From Microbacterium sp. LWH13-1.2 (GTDB lineage Bacteria; Actinomycetota; Actinomycetes; Actinomycetales; Microbacteriaceae): a stretch of DNA of 64,000 nt. The notes beneath the pieces were generated by a model. That model was not told where the DNA came from. It made no database searches and saw only the letters and a program-made list of their open reading frames with translations. The stretch spans positions 1,860,001 through 1,924,000 of the forward strand of contig NZ_CP151635.1 of NCBI RefSeq assembly GCF_038397735.1, read 5' to 3'. Both the position numbers and the translations under genes were made by a program. This document shows, piece by piece, positions 19,918-28,786 of the stretch. Within the stretch, counting starts at the first letter, position 1. Each line of letters opens with the position of its first letter.

Positions 19918-22900
19918 TGGGTTGGCACAATCCGCCTCTGTCGTGGAACGAGCTGGAACGCACCCTCAGCGGTGAGGAGTCGCCCTATCCGACCGGCGGG
20001 ACGCCACCGAGCACGCGGCCGGGCACGCGCCCGGACCCCGGTCCCATCAGCACCCGGCGCAAGAGGACTCCTCCGACCGCGGTCGGACGGCCGGAGGACG
20101 CCGTCCCCTACGCCGAGCTGCATGCGCATTCGTCGTATTCCTTCCTCGACGGCGCCTCCTCCCCCGAAGACCTCCTCGCCGAGGCCGAGCGGCTGGGCCT
20201 GACCGCTCTGGCGCTCACCGACCACGACGGCTTCTACGGTGCGGCCCGCTTCGCCGAGGTCGCAGAGCTGATGGATGTCAAGGTGCAGACCGTGTACGGA
20301 GCCGAGCTCTCCCTCGGACTCGACGCGCCGCAGCGGGGCGCCCCCGATCCGATCGGCGACCATCTGCTCGTGCTCGCCGACGGCTTGGAGGGTTACCACC
20401 GGCTCTCCGGCGCGATGACGGCCGCCCATCTCCGAGGCGGAGAGAAGGGCCGCCCCGTCTACGACCTCGACGAGCTGGCCGCCACCGCAGACGGGCACTG
20501 GACGATCCTCACCGGATGCCGCAAGGGCGGGGTCCGCCGCGGACTCGAAGCCGGAGACGCGCACACCCCGCTGCGCCGCCTGGTCGATCTGTTCGGGCAG
20601 GACCACGTCGCCGTCGAGCTCTTCGACCACGGCGATCCGCAGGACTCGCGACGCAACGATGCTCTCGCAGACCTCGCCAGACGGATGAGGCTGCCCGTGG
20701 TGGCGACCAACAACGTGCACTACGCCGCACCCGAGCGGGCGTCGCTCGCCGAAGCCGTCGCCGCGGTGCGGGCCGTGCGCAGCATGGACGATCTCGACGG
20801 CTGGCTCCCCGCACACGGAGGGGCGCATCTGCGCAGCGGTGCGGAGATGGCGGCGCGCTTCCGGCGTCACCCCGGCGCGATCTCGTACGGGCTGGAGCTC
20901 GCCGCGGCATCCGCCTTCCCTCTCCGCCGCGCGCGCCCTGCGCTCCCGAAGCAGGAGGTGCCGGACGGCCACACTCCGATGAGCTGGCTGCGGCACCTGG
21001 TGTGGGAGGCCGTGCCGACGAAGTACCCGCGCCTGGATGACGACGGTCGCCGCCGGATCGGCCGCGAGCTCGACGTCATCCAGGAGAAGGACTTCCCCGG
21101 CTACTTCCTCATCGTGCACGGGATCGTCACCGAGGCGAAGCGTCTCGGCATCCTCTGTCAAGGTCGCGGCTCGGCTGCGGCGAGCGCCGTCTGCTACCTG
21201 CTCGGGATCACCGCCGTCGACCCGATCCTCTACCGCCTGCCCTTCGAGCGCTTCCTCGCGACCACACGTCAGGAGGAGCCCGACATCGATGTGGACTTCG
21301 ACTCCGACCGCCGCGAGGAGATCATCCAGTGGGTGTACCGCGAGTACGGGAGGGAACGCGCGGCGCAGGTGGCGAATGTCATCCAGTACCGACCGAAGAA
21401 CGCCGTGCGCGACATGGCGAGGGCTCTCGGCTACTCGCCCGGACAGCAGGACGCCTGGTCTCGGCAGGTCGACGGATGGAGCTCAGGGCTCGAGGTCGCC
21501 GAGGAGCACGACATCCCCGCGAACGTGCTCGAGTATGCGGGCGAGCTGCTGAAGGCGCCTCGGCATCTCGGCATACACTCCGGCGGCATGGTACTGACTG
21601 CCAGACCCGTGGGCGAGGTGGTGCCCGTGGAGCATGCGCGCATGGAGAACCGCACCGTCATCCAGTGGGACAAAGACGATGCGGCCTGGATGGGGCTCGT
21701 CAAGTTCGATCTGCTGGGCCTCGGGATGCTGGCGGCCCTCCAGCACTGCTTCGACCTCATCCGCGATGCCACGGGCGAACGGTGGACCCTCGAGACGCTG
21801 CCCAAAGAAGAGCCGGCGGTCTACGACATGCTCTGCCGTGCGGATTCGATCGGCGTGTTCCAGGTCGAGTCGCGTGCGCAGATCGGCTTGCTCCCCCGAC
21901 TGCAGCCTCGGGCCTTCTACGACCTCGCCATCCAGATCGCGCTCATCCGTCCTGGGCCCATCCAGGGCGGGGCGGTGCATCCCTTCGTCCGCCGCAAGAT
22001 GGCGAAGGATGCGCTCGACGAGGAGAACCGCGCCAGGACTGCCAGGGGCGAAGATCCGGTGGTGCTCGAGATCCCCTATCCGCACGACGATCTCAAGCCG
22101 ATCCTCGAGCGGACGCTGGGCATCCCGATCTTCCAGGAGCAGCTGATCCAGATGGCGACGGCCATCGGCGACTGCACAGCCGACGAAGCCGATCTGCTCA
22201 GACGCGCCATGGGATCCAAGCGCGGACTCGAGAAGATCGAGAAGGTCCGCGACAAGCTCTATGCGGGGATGACCAGGCGCGGGCTCTCCGCCGAGCAGTC
22301 GGATCGCATCTACGCGCAGATCCAGGCGTTCTCGAACTTCGGTTTCGCCGAATCGCATTCACTGTCCTTCGCCCTGCTCGTCTACGCCAGCTCCTGGCTC
22401 AAGCTGCACTACCCGGCTGCGTTCCTCGCTGGGCTGCTGCGGTCGCAGCCGATGGGCTTCTACTCCGCCTCGACGCTCACCGCAGACGCTCGTCGACACG
22501 GAGTCGAGGTTCGGCGTCCCGATCTGCACTCCTCGGGTGCGACCGAGACTCTGGAACCACTCGAAGGAGCACCTCTGCGAGCTCCGACCGGACTGGATTC
22601 CTGCTCCGACCCGCTGCAACCCCGCGTGCCGCGCTTCGACCGATCCCTGCCCGACGAATCGGCAGCACATCGCAGAGACGGCGGGTATGCGGTGCGCATG
22701 GGACTCAGCGGAGTGCGCGGCATCGGTCTGCCGTTGGCTGAGCGGATCGTCGCTGAGCGCGAGTCAGGCGGCCTCTTCCGCGATCTGAACGATCTGGTGA
22801 GGCGGACGGATGCCACTGCTGCGCAGCTGGAGGCTCTCGCGACCGCCGGTGCGTTCGAGTGTCTCGGGCTCCAGCGCAGAGAGGCGATCTGGCTGTCCGG

Positions 22901-23390
22901 AGCGGCCGCGGAGGACCGCTCGCGATTCCTCCCGGGAACGACCGTCGCCGTGCAGCCGCCGCTGTTCACGGATCAGTCCAGCTATGAGCGGCTCTCCGCC
23001 GATCTGTGGGCCACCGGCGTCTCGACCGATGACCACCCGATGGCGCACTTCCGCGCACTCCTCCGTGAGCGGGGCGTGCTCACCTCCCTCGACCTCCAGG
23101 GCCACGAGACAGGACGACGCATCGAAGTCGCAGGCCTCGTGACGCACCGTCAGCGCCCGGCGACCGCAGCGGGCGTCACGTTCCTCAACCTCGAGGATGA
23201 GAGCGGCCTGGTCAACGTCATCTGCTCGACAGGGGTGTGGAGCCGATATCACCGGGTGGCCCGCGATTCGCCCGCTCTCATCATCCGCGGCATCCTCGAG
23301 CGCTCGGCGGAGGGCGTCGTGAACGTCCTCGCAGATGCCTTCGAGGACCTCCGCACCGGAGTCACCCATCGCTCTCGGGACTTCCGATGA
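19917..23390 (+). CDS. dnaE2: Error-prone DNA polymerase DnaE2
   Basis: A 1157-residue C-family polymerase for translesion synthesis. Domains in order: PHP (YAELHAHSSYSFLDG near residue 65, then ALTDHDGFYG), polymerase core with PDIDVDFD (455-462, catalytic D456, D458), FGFAESHSLSFALL, a helix-hairpin-helix region near GVRGIGLPLAERI, and a C-terminal OB fold (RIEVAGLVTHRQR). ATG at 19917 overlaps the imuB stop (TGATG) and has AGGGGAGG (19901-19908) upstream. Linked to imuA/imuB it forms the actinobacterial mutasome, normally SOS-induced. Confidence 0.96.
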   Translation: MGWHNPPLSWNELERTLSGEESPYPTGGTPPSTRPGTRPDPGPISTRRKRTPPTAVGRPEDAVPYAELHAHSSYSFLDGASSPEDLLAEAERLGLTALALTDHDGFYGAARFAEVAELMDVKVQTVYGAELSLGLDAPQRGAPDPIGDHLLVLADGLEGYHRLSGAMTAAHLRGGEKGRPVYDLDELAATADGHWTILTGCRKGGVRRGLEAGDAHTPLRRLVDLFGQDHVAVELFDHGDPQDSRRNDALADLARRMRLPVVATNNVHYAAPERASLAEAVAAVRAVRSMDDLDGWLPAHGGAHLRSGAEMAARFRRHPGAISYGLELAAASAFPLRRARPALPKQEVPDGHTPMSWLRHLVWEAVPTKYPRLDDDGRRRIGRELDVIQEKDFPGYFLIVHGIVTEAKRLGILCQGRGSAAASAVCYLLGITAVDPILYRLPFERFLATTRQEEPDIDVDFDSDRREEIIQWVYREYGRERAAQVANVIQYRPKNAVRDMARALGYSPGQQDAWSRQVDGWSSGLEVAEEHDIPANVLEYAGELLKAPRHLGIHSGGMVLTARPVGEVVPVEHARMENRTVIQWDKDDAAWMGLVKFDLLGLGMLAALQHCFDLIRDATGERWTLETLPKEEPAVYDMLCRADSIGVFQVESRAQIGLLPRLQPRAFYDLAIQIALIRPGPIQGGAVHPFVRRKMAKDALDEENRARTARGEDPVVLEIPYPHDDLKPILERTLGIPIFQEQLIQMATAIGDCTADEADLLRRAMGSKRGLEKIEKVRDKLYAGMTRRGLSAEQSDRIYAQIQAFSNFGFAESHSLSFALLVYASSWLKLHYPAAFLAGLLRSQPMGFYSASTLTADARRHGVEVRRPDLHSSGATETLEPLEGAPLRAPTGLDSCSDPLQPRVPRFDRSLPDESAAHRRDGGYAVRMGLSGVRGIGLPLAERIVAERESGGLFRDLNDLVRRTDATAAQLEALATAGAFECLGLQRREAIWLSGAAAEDRSRFLPGTTVAVQPPLFTDQSSYERLSADLWATGVSTDDHPMAHFRALLRERGVLTSLDLQGHETGRRIEVAGLVTHRQRPATAAGVTFLNLEDESGLVNVICSTGVWSRYHRVARDSPALIIRGILERSAEGVVNVLADAFEDLRTGVTHRSRDFR

Positions 23391-23432
23391 GCGTCATGTC
23401 AGGGCACGCCGCTCAGAGGGTCCGCGGAGCGC

Positions 23433-23825
23433 TCACCAGAAGCGCTCAGGCTCCGGTTCGGGCACGCGATCCCCACCACCCCAGCGGTCTGCTTCGGCCT
23501 TCGCCGCGTCCACCGCGGCATCCGCGCCGTGCAGAGCCGTTCGCGCACTGGTCGCACCTCGTCCGTCGCCGTCGATGTCGACCGTGAGCAGGGTGCGCGA
23601 TCCGTGGCCGACACCGATCGTCACCGTGCAATCGACGACACGGCCCAGCCACCGGCTGACCCGCTCCCGCGGCTCTTCGGGGCGGCGATACCGGATGCGG
23701 GTGTCGAGGTCGATGACAGAGAGGATCACGGACTCACCGGTCAGCTCGTCGACGCACTCCGACACCTCGACACGGTGTCCGTGCGCGATGGCGAGGGGCG
23801 CGTTGATCACGAGCTTTCTGTCCAT
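23433..23825 (-). CDS. Hypothetical protein
   Basis: A 130-residue cytosolic protein starting DRKLVINAPLAIAHGHRV, with a beta-rich N-terminal half (SVIDLDTRIRYRR, CTVTIGVGHGSRTLLTVDIDG) and a charged C-terminal tail ending PEPEPERFW. Family not recognised. It is convergent with dnaE2, with 42 bp between their stops. Coding is supported by GC-rich third positions and by the lack of a competing frame. Confidence 0.6.
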   Translation of the reverse strand: MDRKLVINAPLAIAHGHRVEVSECVDELTGESVILSVIDLDTRIRYRRPEEPRERVSRWLGRVVDCTVTIGVGHGSRTLLTVDIDGDGRGATSARTALHGADAAVDAAKAEADRWGGGDRVPEPEPERFW

Positions 23826-24036
23826 GAATCCACTCTATGAGTGGACGTTCTCGCGGCAAGCCCCAGTCTCGGAAGAAACATTCGTAGATTTATTTGTCCC
23901 CCAAATGGCGGACAAGACGATTAAGCGATATTCTGCAGGGAGTAGCGGGGGCTACCGACTGAACATCTGGGGATATCAGTCGAGAGAGCAGCGAAAAGTC
24001 TTCGCCGCCTCCCCTACCGTCCGGGAAGGACGGTGA
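23826..24036. other. Relatively AT-rich intergenic region with a possible 43-aa ORF
   Basis: This 211-bp stretch is less GC-rich than its surroundings (ATTCGTAGATTTATTTGTCC near 23879). It contains an open frame 23905-24036 on the plus strand (starting MADKTIKRYSAGSSGG) with no good ribosome binding site. No tRNA or known RNA fold was recognised. It may be the promoter region of the minus-strand hypothetical gene, or an unannotated small gene or RNA. Confidence 0.35.
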
Positions 24037-24082
24037 GCCCTCTCGAGCGATCCAAAATGGGGTTTGGATGACTCGAGAGGGC
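24037..24082 (-). terminator. Hairpin after the GH130 operon
   Basis: 11-bp stem GCCCTCTCGAG (24037-24047) with 24072-24082, and an inner ATCCAAA/TTTGGAT stem (24050-24056, 24063-24069). It lies 13 bp past the GH130 stop. Confidence 0.75.
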
Positions 24083-24095
24083 AACCAGTCCCGAC

Positions 24096-25559
24096 TTACG
24101 CGCGATCCAGCTCAGACAGCAGTCGCGCGAGGTCGACGGACGCCACCCTGATGCTCTGGTCGGCCACGCCGTGCGGGATCCACAGCGTCCCCTCATGGAT
24201 GATCCCCCCGCAGCTGTACACCACGTTCGGCACGTACCCTCCGACTGCTCCGAAAGGCTCGATCAGCGGCCGGTCCAGCACGCCGATGACCTGCGACGGA
24301 TCGTCGAGATCGAGCAGGAGTGCGCCGATGCTGTACGAGCGCATGGGGCCGACCCCGTGAGTGAGCACCAGCCATCCTTCGTCCGTCTCCAGCGGCGGTC
24401 CGCAGTTGCCGGTCTGGACGACCTCCCAGAGCGCCCCCGGGCGATGGATCGCCTCTTCGCGCCCCCAGTCCACACCGTCGCGAGAGCGGGTGAGGCTGGT
24501 GCACTCGCCATCCGTTCGACTGAGCGCCACCCATTCCCCCGCGATCGGGCGGGGAAAGAACGCCATGCCCTTGGTCGCGCTCGGCGGCCCCGTGAGCCTG
24601 TGCACCTCGAAGCTGCGGAAGTCGTCTGTCGTGATCATGCGCGACGCGATCGAGCGGCCGTCATAGGCGGTATACGTTCCGCGGTACCTCGGCCCGCCCG
24701 CTCGATGCGCTCCGTCGATCTCGACGAGTCGGACATCCTCCATCCCCCGCCGCTCCTCGTCGGCCGTGGGAAGCAGAACGCGTGCGCTCACCGGGCTCGT
24801 CGGTGCGAACTCGGCCCGGTAAGCGGACTCGGCGATGACACGCATGCTCTCGATCTGCTCGCGGGCGCCGTCTTGATGCAGCAGAGGGGGACGCAGGTCC
24901 TGCAACACCGCGGCGAACTCCGCAGCAGAGAAGGTCGTCGGGAGCATCTGGACGACCGCGCGGACCATCTCGCCGGATCCTCCCCCGAGGAGCAGCGCAT
25001 GCTCGAAGCGGCCGCGATCCCAGGCTGCCGCACCGATTTCCGCGACCATGAGCTCCGGCTCTCGAGGGAGGAATCGCCAGGTGCGTCCAGGGCCGACGAT
25101 GGCCTCGCAGAACTGGATGGATGAGATATGCCCCTCGCCGATCGACCGCACGCTCAGAACCAGACGAAGCTCCCCCGGGGCCAGGTCCTTCTGGTCGGGG
25201 TGCACGACGACACTCGGGTTGCACAGCGCCGCCCCCTCGACCGCGAACTCGCTCGAGAACACCGCGCCGACCACGACCGCAGTGTCGTCGTCGAGGTCCG
25301 GCGCCCCTGCGGGAAGCACGAGTCGGGCATTCGCGCGCAGTACCTCGACCAGATCGCTGTGTCTGGGTCCGAATCGCTCCCGAAGCGAGCGCGCCTCCGC
25401 CGCGAGCACGTCAGGTCGCATGCGCAGGACGCGGCGCAGCACGGCTTCGGTGCGGGAGTCGCCGCCCGGTGTGCTCTCCCCGGGCAGGAACAGTCGGGCG
25501 ACGACGCGCTCGTGATCCGCGCCGAGCTCGACGCCCGCATCGACGGCGAGCGCGCTCAC
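24096..25559 (-). CDS. Glycoside hydrolase family 130 (mannoside phosphorylase/mannosidase) protein
   Basis: A 487-residue beta-propeller enzyme. The GH130 signature region is seen as CNPSVVVHP followed by RLVLSVRSIGEGHISSI, and later MAFFPRPIAGEWVALSR and VPNVVYSCGGIIHEGTLWIP. The family acts on beta-mannosides, as phosphorylases or hydrolases; which one cannot be decided by eye. GTG at 25559 overlaps the upstream stop by four bases (GTGA); GTG at 25568 is an alternative. Co-translation with the (alpha/alpha)-type protein and a GT4 enzyme suggests that all three handle one mannose-containing glycan (inference). Confidence 0.88.
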   Translation of the reverse strand: MSALAVDAGVELGADHERVVARLFLPGESTPGGDSRTEAVLRRVLRMRPDVLAAEARSLRERFGPRHSDLVEVLRANARLVLPAGAPDLDDDTAVVVGAVFSSEFAVEGAALCNPSVVVHPDQKDLAPGELRLVLSVRSIGEGHISSIQFCEAIVGPGRTWRFLPREPELMVAEIGAAAWDRGRFEHALLLGGGSGEMVRAVVQMLPTTFSAAEFAAVLQDLRPPLLHQDGAREQIESMRVIAESAYRAEFAPTSPVSARVLLPTADEERRGMEDVRLVEIDGAHRAGGPRYRGTYTAYDGRSIASRMITTDDFRSFEVHRLTGPPSATKGMAFFPRPIAGEWVALSRTDGECTSLTRSRDGVDWGREEAIHRPGALWEVVQTGNCGPPLETDEGWLVLTHGVGPMRSYSIGALLLDLDDPSQVIGVLDRPLIEPFGAVGGYVPNVVYSCGGIIHEGTLWIPHGVADQSIRVASVDLARLLSELDRA

Positions 25560-26590
25560 GAGATCCACCGCCCGGCCATGCGTGCGTTCTGGTTCGTCCT
25601 GATCGCGGCGAGGGTGGACTCGGCCCCGCAGTTCTCGTTTCGACCGCCGGGTACGAGACCGTCGTAGCCACCGCCCACGATCGCATCGAACATTGGAATG
25701 CCGTTGTCGTTCTCGCCCTCGAACCAGGCCCATGCCCGCAGCACCTCGCCCGCCCACCTGTGGTCGCCGGTGACCTCCAGCGCGTGCGCGCATGCGTCTG
25801 CGATCGCGGCCGGCTCGATCGGCTGCTGATCCCACTGCGGCCCCACCGCCCCCGATGCTCGCCCCGAGGAACCCGTCACCGACAGGTGCCCTCTCGGATC
25901 CGTCTCGATGCGGAGAAGCCCCTCGAGCATCCTCAGCCCGTCCGCTGCAGTCGCGTGCCATCCGAGCACATAGCCACCCATGATCAGCGCGTCGCACAGA
26001 GCGGCGTTGGCGTAGCGCAGCATGGGTTCGGGCCAGCCTCGCCCTCCGTCGTCGACACGGGGAATGCGTGACAGGCATTGGATGAGGAGCATTCGCGCCG
26101 CCGTCGCATCCGGTCGCGCCTGCAGCACGTCGGCCGCCCCGACCGCGGCGAAAGCGCTGGCACGGACATCGATCGAGGACTGCGCCGAGGCCCGAAGGAA
26201 CGCGCGAAGCGCCCTGGCCCGGTGCCCGGCGTCGCGCGAGTACCGCACCGCGGCACCGAGCCCGGCGATCGCCCGACCCCACCAGTCGTCTGTCGTCGGC
26301 TCGTCGGTCCAGACGCCTGACGCCGACATCCTGTTGTGCACGACTCCCCGCGCCGACACCGCACGCTCGAGGAAGCCCAGGTAGACGGACTCCAGCTCGT
26401 CGAGCTCTGGCGAGCGCAGCGATTCGTGGACCACCACGGTGAGCGCACGGGCGACGTCGTCCGTGCAGTAGCCGTGCTCCGCCCGCGGCCGCTGGAACTC
26501 CGCATGCTCGTGCAGGCCGAGCGGCGTCGTCATCGCCACGAGATGCGCGAACGCCATCGGCGCGATCGCCGGAGCCTGCACCGCCCTCAT
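25556..26590 (-). CDS. Predicted (alpha/alpha)-barrel carbohydrate-active protein
   Basis: A 344-residue helical protein lacking a signal peptide. Conserved-looking pieces are HGYCTDDVARALT near the N-terminus, WTDEPTTDDWWGRAI, WPEPMLRYANAALCDALI and GGYDGLVPGGRNENCGAEST. This arrangement resembles a domain that in other bacteria is fused to or next to glycosyltransferases beside GH130 genes, probably an (alpha/alpha)6 toroid. No catalytic activity is assigned. Start ATG at 26590 overlaps the GT4 stop (ATGA), and its stop overlaps the GH130 start. Confidence 0.75.
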   Translation of the reverse strand: MRAVQAPAIAPMAFAHLVAMTTPLGLHEHAEFQRPRAEHGYCTDDVARALTVVVHESLRSPELDELESVYLGFLERAVSARGVVHNRMSASGVWTDEPTTDDWWGRAIAGLGAAVRYSRDAGHRARALRAFLRASAQSSIDVRASAFAAVGAADVLQARPDATAARMLLIQCLSRIPRVDDGGRGWPEPMLRYANAALCDALIMGGYVLGWHATAADGLRMLEGLLRIETDPRGHLSVTGSSGRASGAVGPQWDQQPIEPAAIADACAHALEVTGDHRWAGEVLRAWAWFEGENDNGIPMFDAIVGGGYDGLVPGGRNENCGAESTLAAIRTNQNARMAGRWIS

Positions 26591-27726
26591 CGCCTGCTGC
26601 CTGCCATCGACAGTTCCGCGGCGAGCGCTCGATACCGGTCGGCGATGCTGTTCCACCCGGTGACGGAGGTCAGATCGCGAGATCGCGCGGCTGCGTCCAG
26701 CGCGAGACGGGGGTCGTCGAGAAGACCCCGTATGGCAGCCCCGATCGCATCCGGATCCTGGTGGGCGACGAGAGCTCCGCCTCCTCCCGCGAGCATCTCG
26801 ATCGCATGAGGGAATCGCGTGGCGACCACCAGCTTTCCCGCGGCCATCGCCTCGACAAGGACGCCGGACGTGGCCTGATCGTGGGAGTCATAGGGAAGCA
26901 CGACGATGTCCGCTGCCGCGACCTGTGCGGCGAGCTCCTCCGACTCGAGATAGCGCGCGTCGATCTCGACGGCACCGCCGACGCCGAGCTCATCCGCGAG
27001 AGCCCACAGCGAGCGCCGATAGTGCTCACCGTCCTCGAGCACGACCTTGGGATGCGTCTGCCCGAGCACGCGATAAAGCGGCTGCGGATTCAGCTCCTTC
27101 ATGGTCGCGAGCGCCCTGATCACCCATTCGATGCCTTTGCCGGGCCCGAGCAGGCCCCAGGTGAGGAGCACCGGTCGAGTGGAATGGGCTGCGGATACGG
27201 GCAACTTCCACTCGTCGACGCCGTGCGGGATCATGCACAGCCGCTCATCGGGCACGCCGTACTCGCGCGAGAGCAGCGATGCGGCTGTGGAGGTCATCGC
27301 CACGATCACGTCGGAGTTATCGACGATCCGGGCCGTCACGCTCCGCTGATGAGGGGTCGGTGACGGGAGCACGGTGTGCATGACGACGATCCTGGGTGCC
27401 CGCAACCGTTCGAGCAGTTCTACGACCTCGTCACCGTCGGGACCGCCGTAGATCCCGTACTCGTGCTGGATCACCACGACGTCGCAGGTGTCGAGCGCTG
27501 CGAGCGCCGACTCGCGATCCGCGGCCGAGCCCGGCTTCAGCATCTCGGGCGCGACCCGCAGTCGCGCAGTCGGGACCGATGGTCCAGCGGGCACGCCGTC
27601 GTCCACTCGCACCACCAGGCACTCGTCCACGCCGTTCGACGCGACGGCAGTCGCGAGCGCGGCGGTGAACGTCGCAAGGCCGCAGCGCGTGGGCGGGTAG
27701 GTACTCAGAAAACCGAAAAGCGTCAT
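26587..27726 (-). CDS. Glycosyltransferase family 4 protein
   Basis: A 379-residue GT-B enzyme. The N-terminal half starts FGFLSTYPPTRCGLATFT and has IQHEYGIYGGPDGDE; the C-terminal half has GLLGPGKGIEWVIRAL and VLVEAMAAGKLVVATRFP, the nucleotide-sugar-binding EX7E-like region of GT4. PPTRCGLATFT is common in GT4 proteins linked to GH130 loci. ATG at 27726 is chosen; ATG at 27741 would add five residues. It is first gene of a three-gene operon with four-base overlaps. Confidence 0.88.
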   Translation of the reverse strand: MTLFGFLSTYPPTRCGLATFTAALATAVASNGVDECLVVRVDDGVPAGPSVPTARLRVAPEMLKPGSAADRESALAALDTCDVVVIQHEYGIYGGPDGDEVVELLERLRAPRIVVMHTVLPSPTPHQRSVTARIVDNSDVIVAMTSTAASLLSREYGVPDERLCMIPHGVDEWKLPVSAAHSTRPVLLTWGLLGPGKGIEWVIRALATMKELNPQPLYRVLGQTHPKVVLEDGEHYRRSLWALADELGVGGAVEIDARYLESEELAAQVAAADIVVLPYDSHDQATSGVLVEAMAAGKLVVATRFPHAIEMLAGGGGALVAHQDPDAIGAAIRGLLDDPRLALDAAARSRDLTSVTGWNSIADRYRALAAELSMAGSRR

Positions 27727-27749
27727 TGGTGCGCATCCCATCCGCGATG

Positions 27750-27769
27750 GACCGGGTACCGACCCGGTC
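27750..27769. promoter_or_regulatory. Inverted repeat upstream of the GT4/GH130 operon
   Basis: GACCGGGT-ACCG-ACCCGGTC, a perfect 8-bp inverted repeat with a 4-nt spacer, 24 bp before the GT4 start. It could be an operator or a leader hairpin. The rest of the 27770-28000 stretch holds no gene that I can support. Confidence 0.4.
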
Positions 27770-28000
27770 CTACGACGAGACGTCTGCCGATCGGCACCTC
27801 CCGCGGAATCACCCGAGGGGGATCCGGTCATCGACCAACGACCCGCTCTACGGGCTGCCGACGCTGTTGTCCTCAGAGTACGCCAGTTGCCAGGTGCCCG
27901 GGCCGCCCTGGCCACGCGGGCCGCCCGCCGGCGCGACTTCAGTGCTCGCGGCGACGAAGGCACGCCGGATGCCGCCCGCCACCCACCGTTCCGATCCGGC

Positions 28001-28603
28001 TCAGCGCACGAGGCGCGCACGCAGCGAGTCGAGAAGCAGACCGACACCGAGTTCGAACGTGCGGTCGGCCCTGGCGGTGCCGCGCTCTGACCCTTCGAGC
28101 ACCCGACCGAGCGTGCGAGTGCCCTCCCCGGGCTCCCACACCTCGTCCGGCGAAGCCAAGTCGAGACCGAAGCCGATTGCGAAGGCGTCGATGACCGCTA
28201 TCACCGTGAGCACCTCATCGTCGGGGAAGCCGCCCTCGACGAGCACGGTCGCGAGGTCGTCATAGGCCGCGATCACCGCGGGGTGGGTGATGGTCTTGCC
28301 GATCAGCAGAGGCACGAGCGCCGGGTGGTCGGCGTACATGCGCCGTTGCCGCCGGAGCAGTTCGACGAGGAACCGATCCCAGGGTTCGTCGCGCGATTCG
28401 ACGCGGTAGTCCTCGATGAGCCTGCCGCGCATGAGCTCGATGATGCCGTCCATGCCGTCGACGTGGTTGTACAGAGACGAGGGGCGCACGCCCAGCCTGC
28501 GGGCGATCGCATTCACCCCGAAGGGCTCTCCCGCCCTCGACAGCTCGAGGCCGGCCGCGCCGATGATCTCGGGCGACAGAAGGGGACTCGACGGCCTGGG
28601 CAT
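28001..28603 (-). CDS. TetR/AcrR-family transcriptional regulator
   Basis: A 200-residue regulator with an N-terminal helix-turn-helix (GVNAIARRLGVRPSSLYNHVDG, about residues 28-49) and a helical ligand-binding C-terminal domain resembling TetR_C. Divergent from an MFS transporter and an amidohydrolase, which it probably represses. ATG at 28603 is preceded by GAGCGTGCG; a start further upstream is unlikely because the intergenic repeats lie there. Confidence 0.9.
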   Translation of the reverse strand: MPRPSSPLLSPEIIGAAGLELSRAGEPFGVNAIARRLGVRPSSLYNHVDGMDGIIELMRGRLIEDYRVESRDEPWDRFLVELLRRQRRMYADHPALVPLLIGKTITHPAVIAAYDDLATVLVEGGFPDDEVLTVIAVIDAFAIGFGLDLASPDEVWEPGEGTRTLGRVLEGSERGTARADRTFELGVGLLLDSLRARLVR

Positions 28604-28683
28604 CGCACGCTCGCTCTCTGATCCGGTGGGGTGGCGAGAAAGGCCTTCCCCGCAGCATCCCTCCTGTGCATAATAGTGAACAT

Positions 28684-28716
28684 CATTCGTTGACGAACAC
28701 CATTCGTTTACGGAAT
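28684..28716. promoter_or_regulatory. Candidate TetR operator
   Basis: Two direct CATTCGTT copies 17 bp apart (28684-28691, 28701-28708), with overlapping inverted repeats: TTCGT-TG-ACGAA (28687-28698) and ATTC-N7-GAAT (28702-28716). They lie in the 183-bp divergent region near a CATAAT (28669-28674), fitting an operator that would control both directions. Confidence 0.55.
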
Positions 28717-28786
28717 CGTGCCACACCCGACGCACTCCGGCATCACCTCCGCGCACATCGACGTGCCCCCTCTCCGTGGGAGATTC

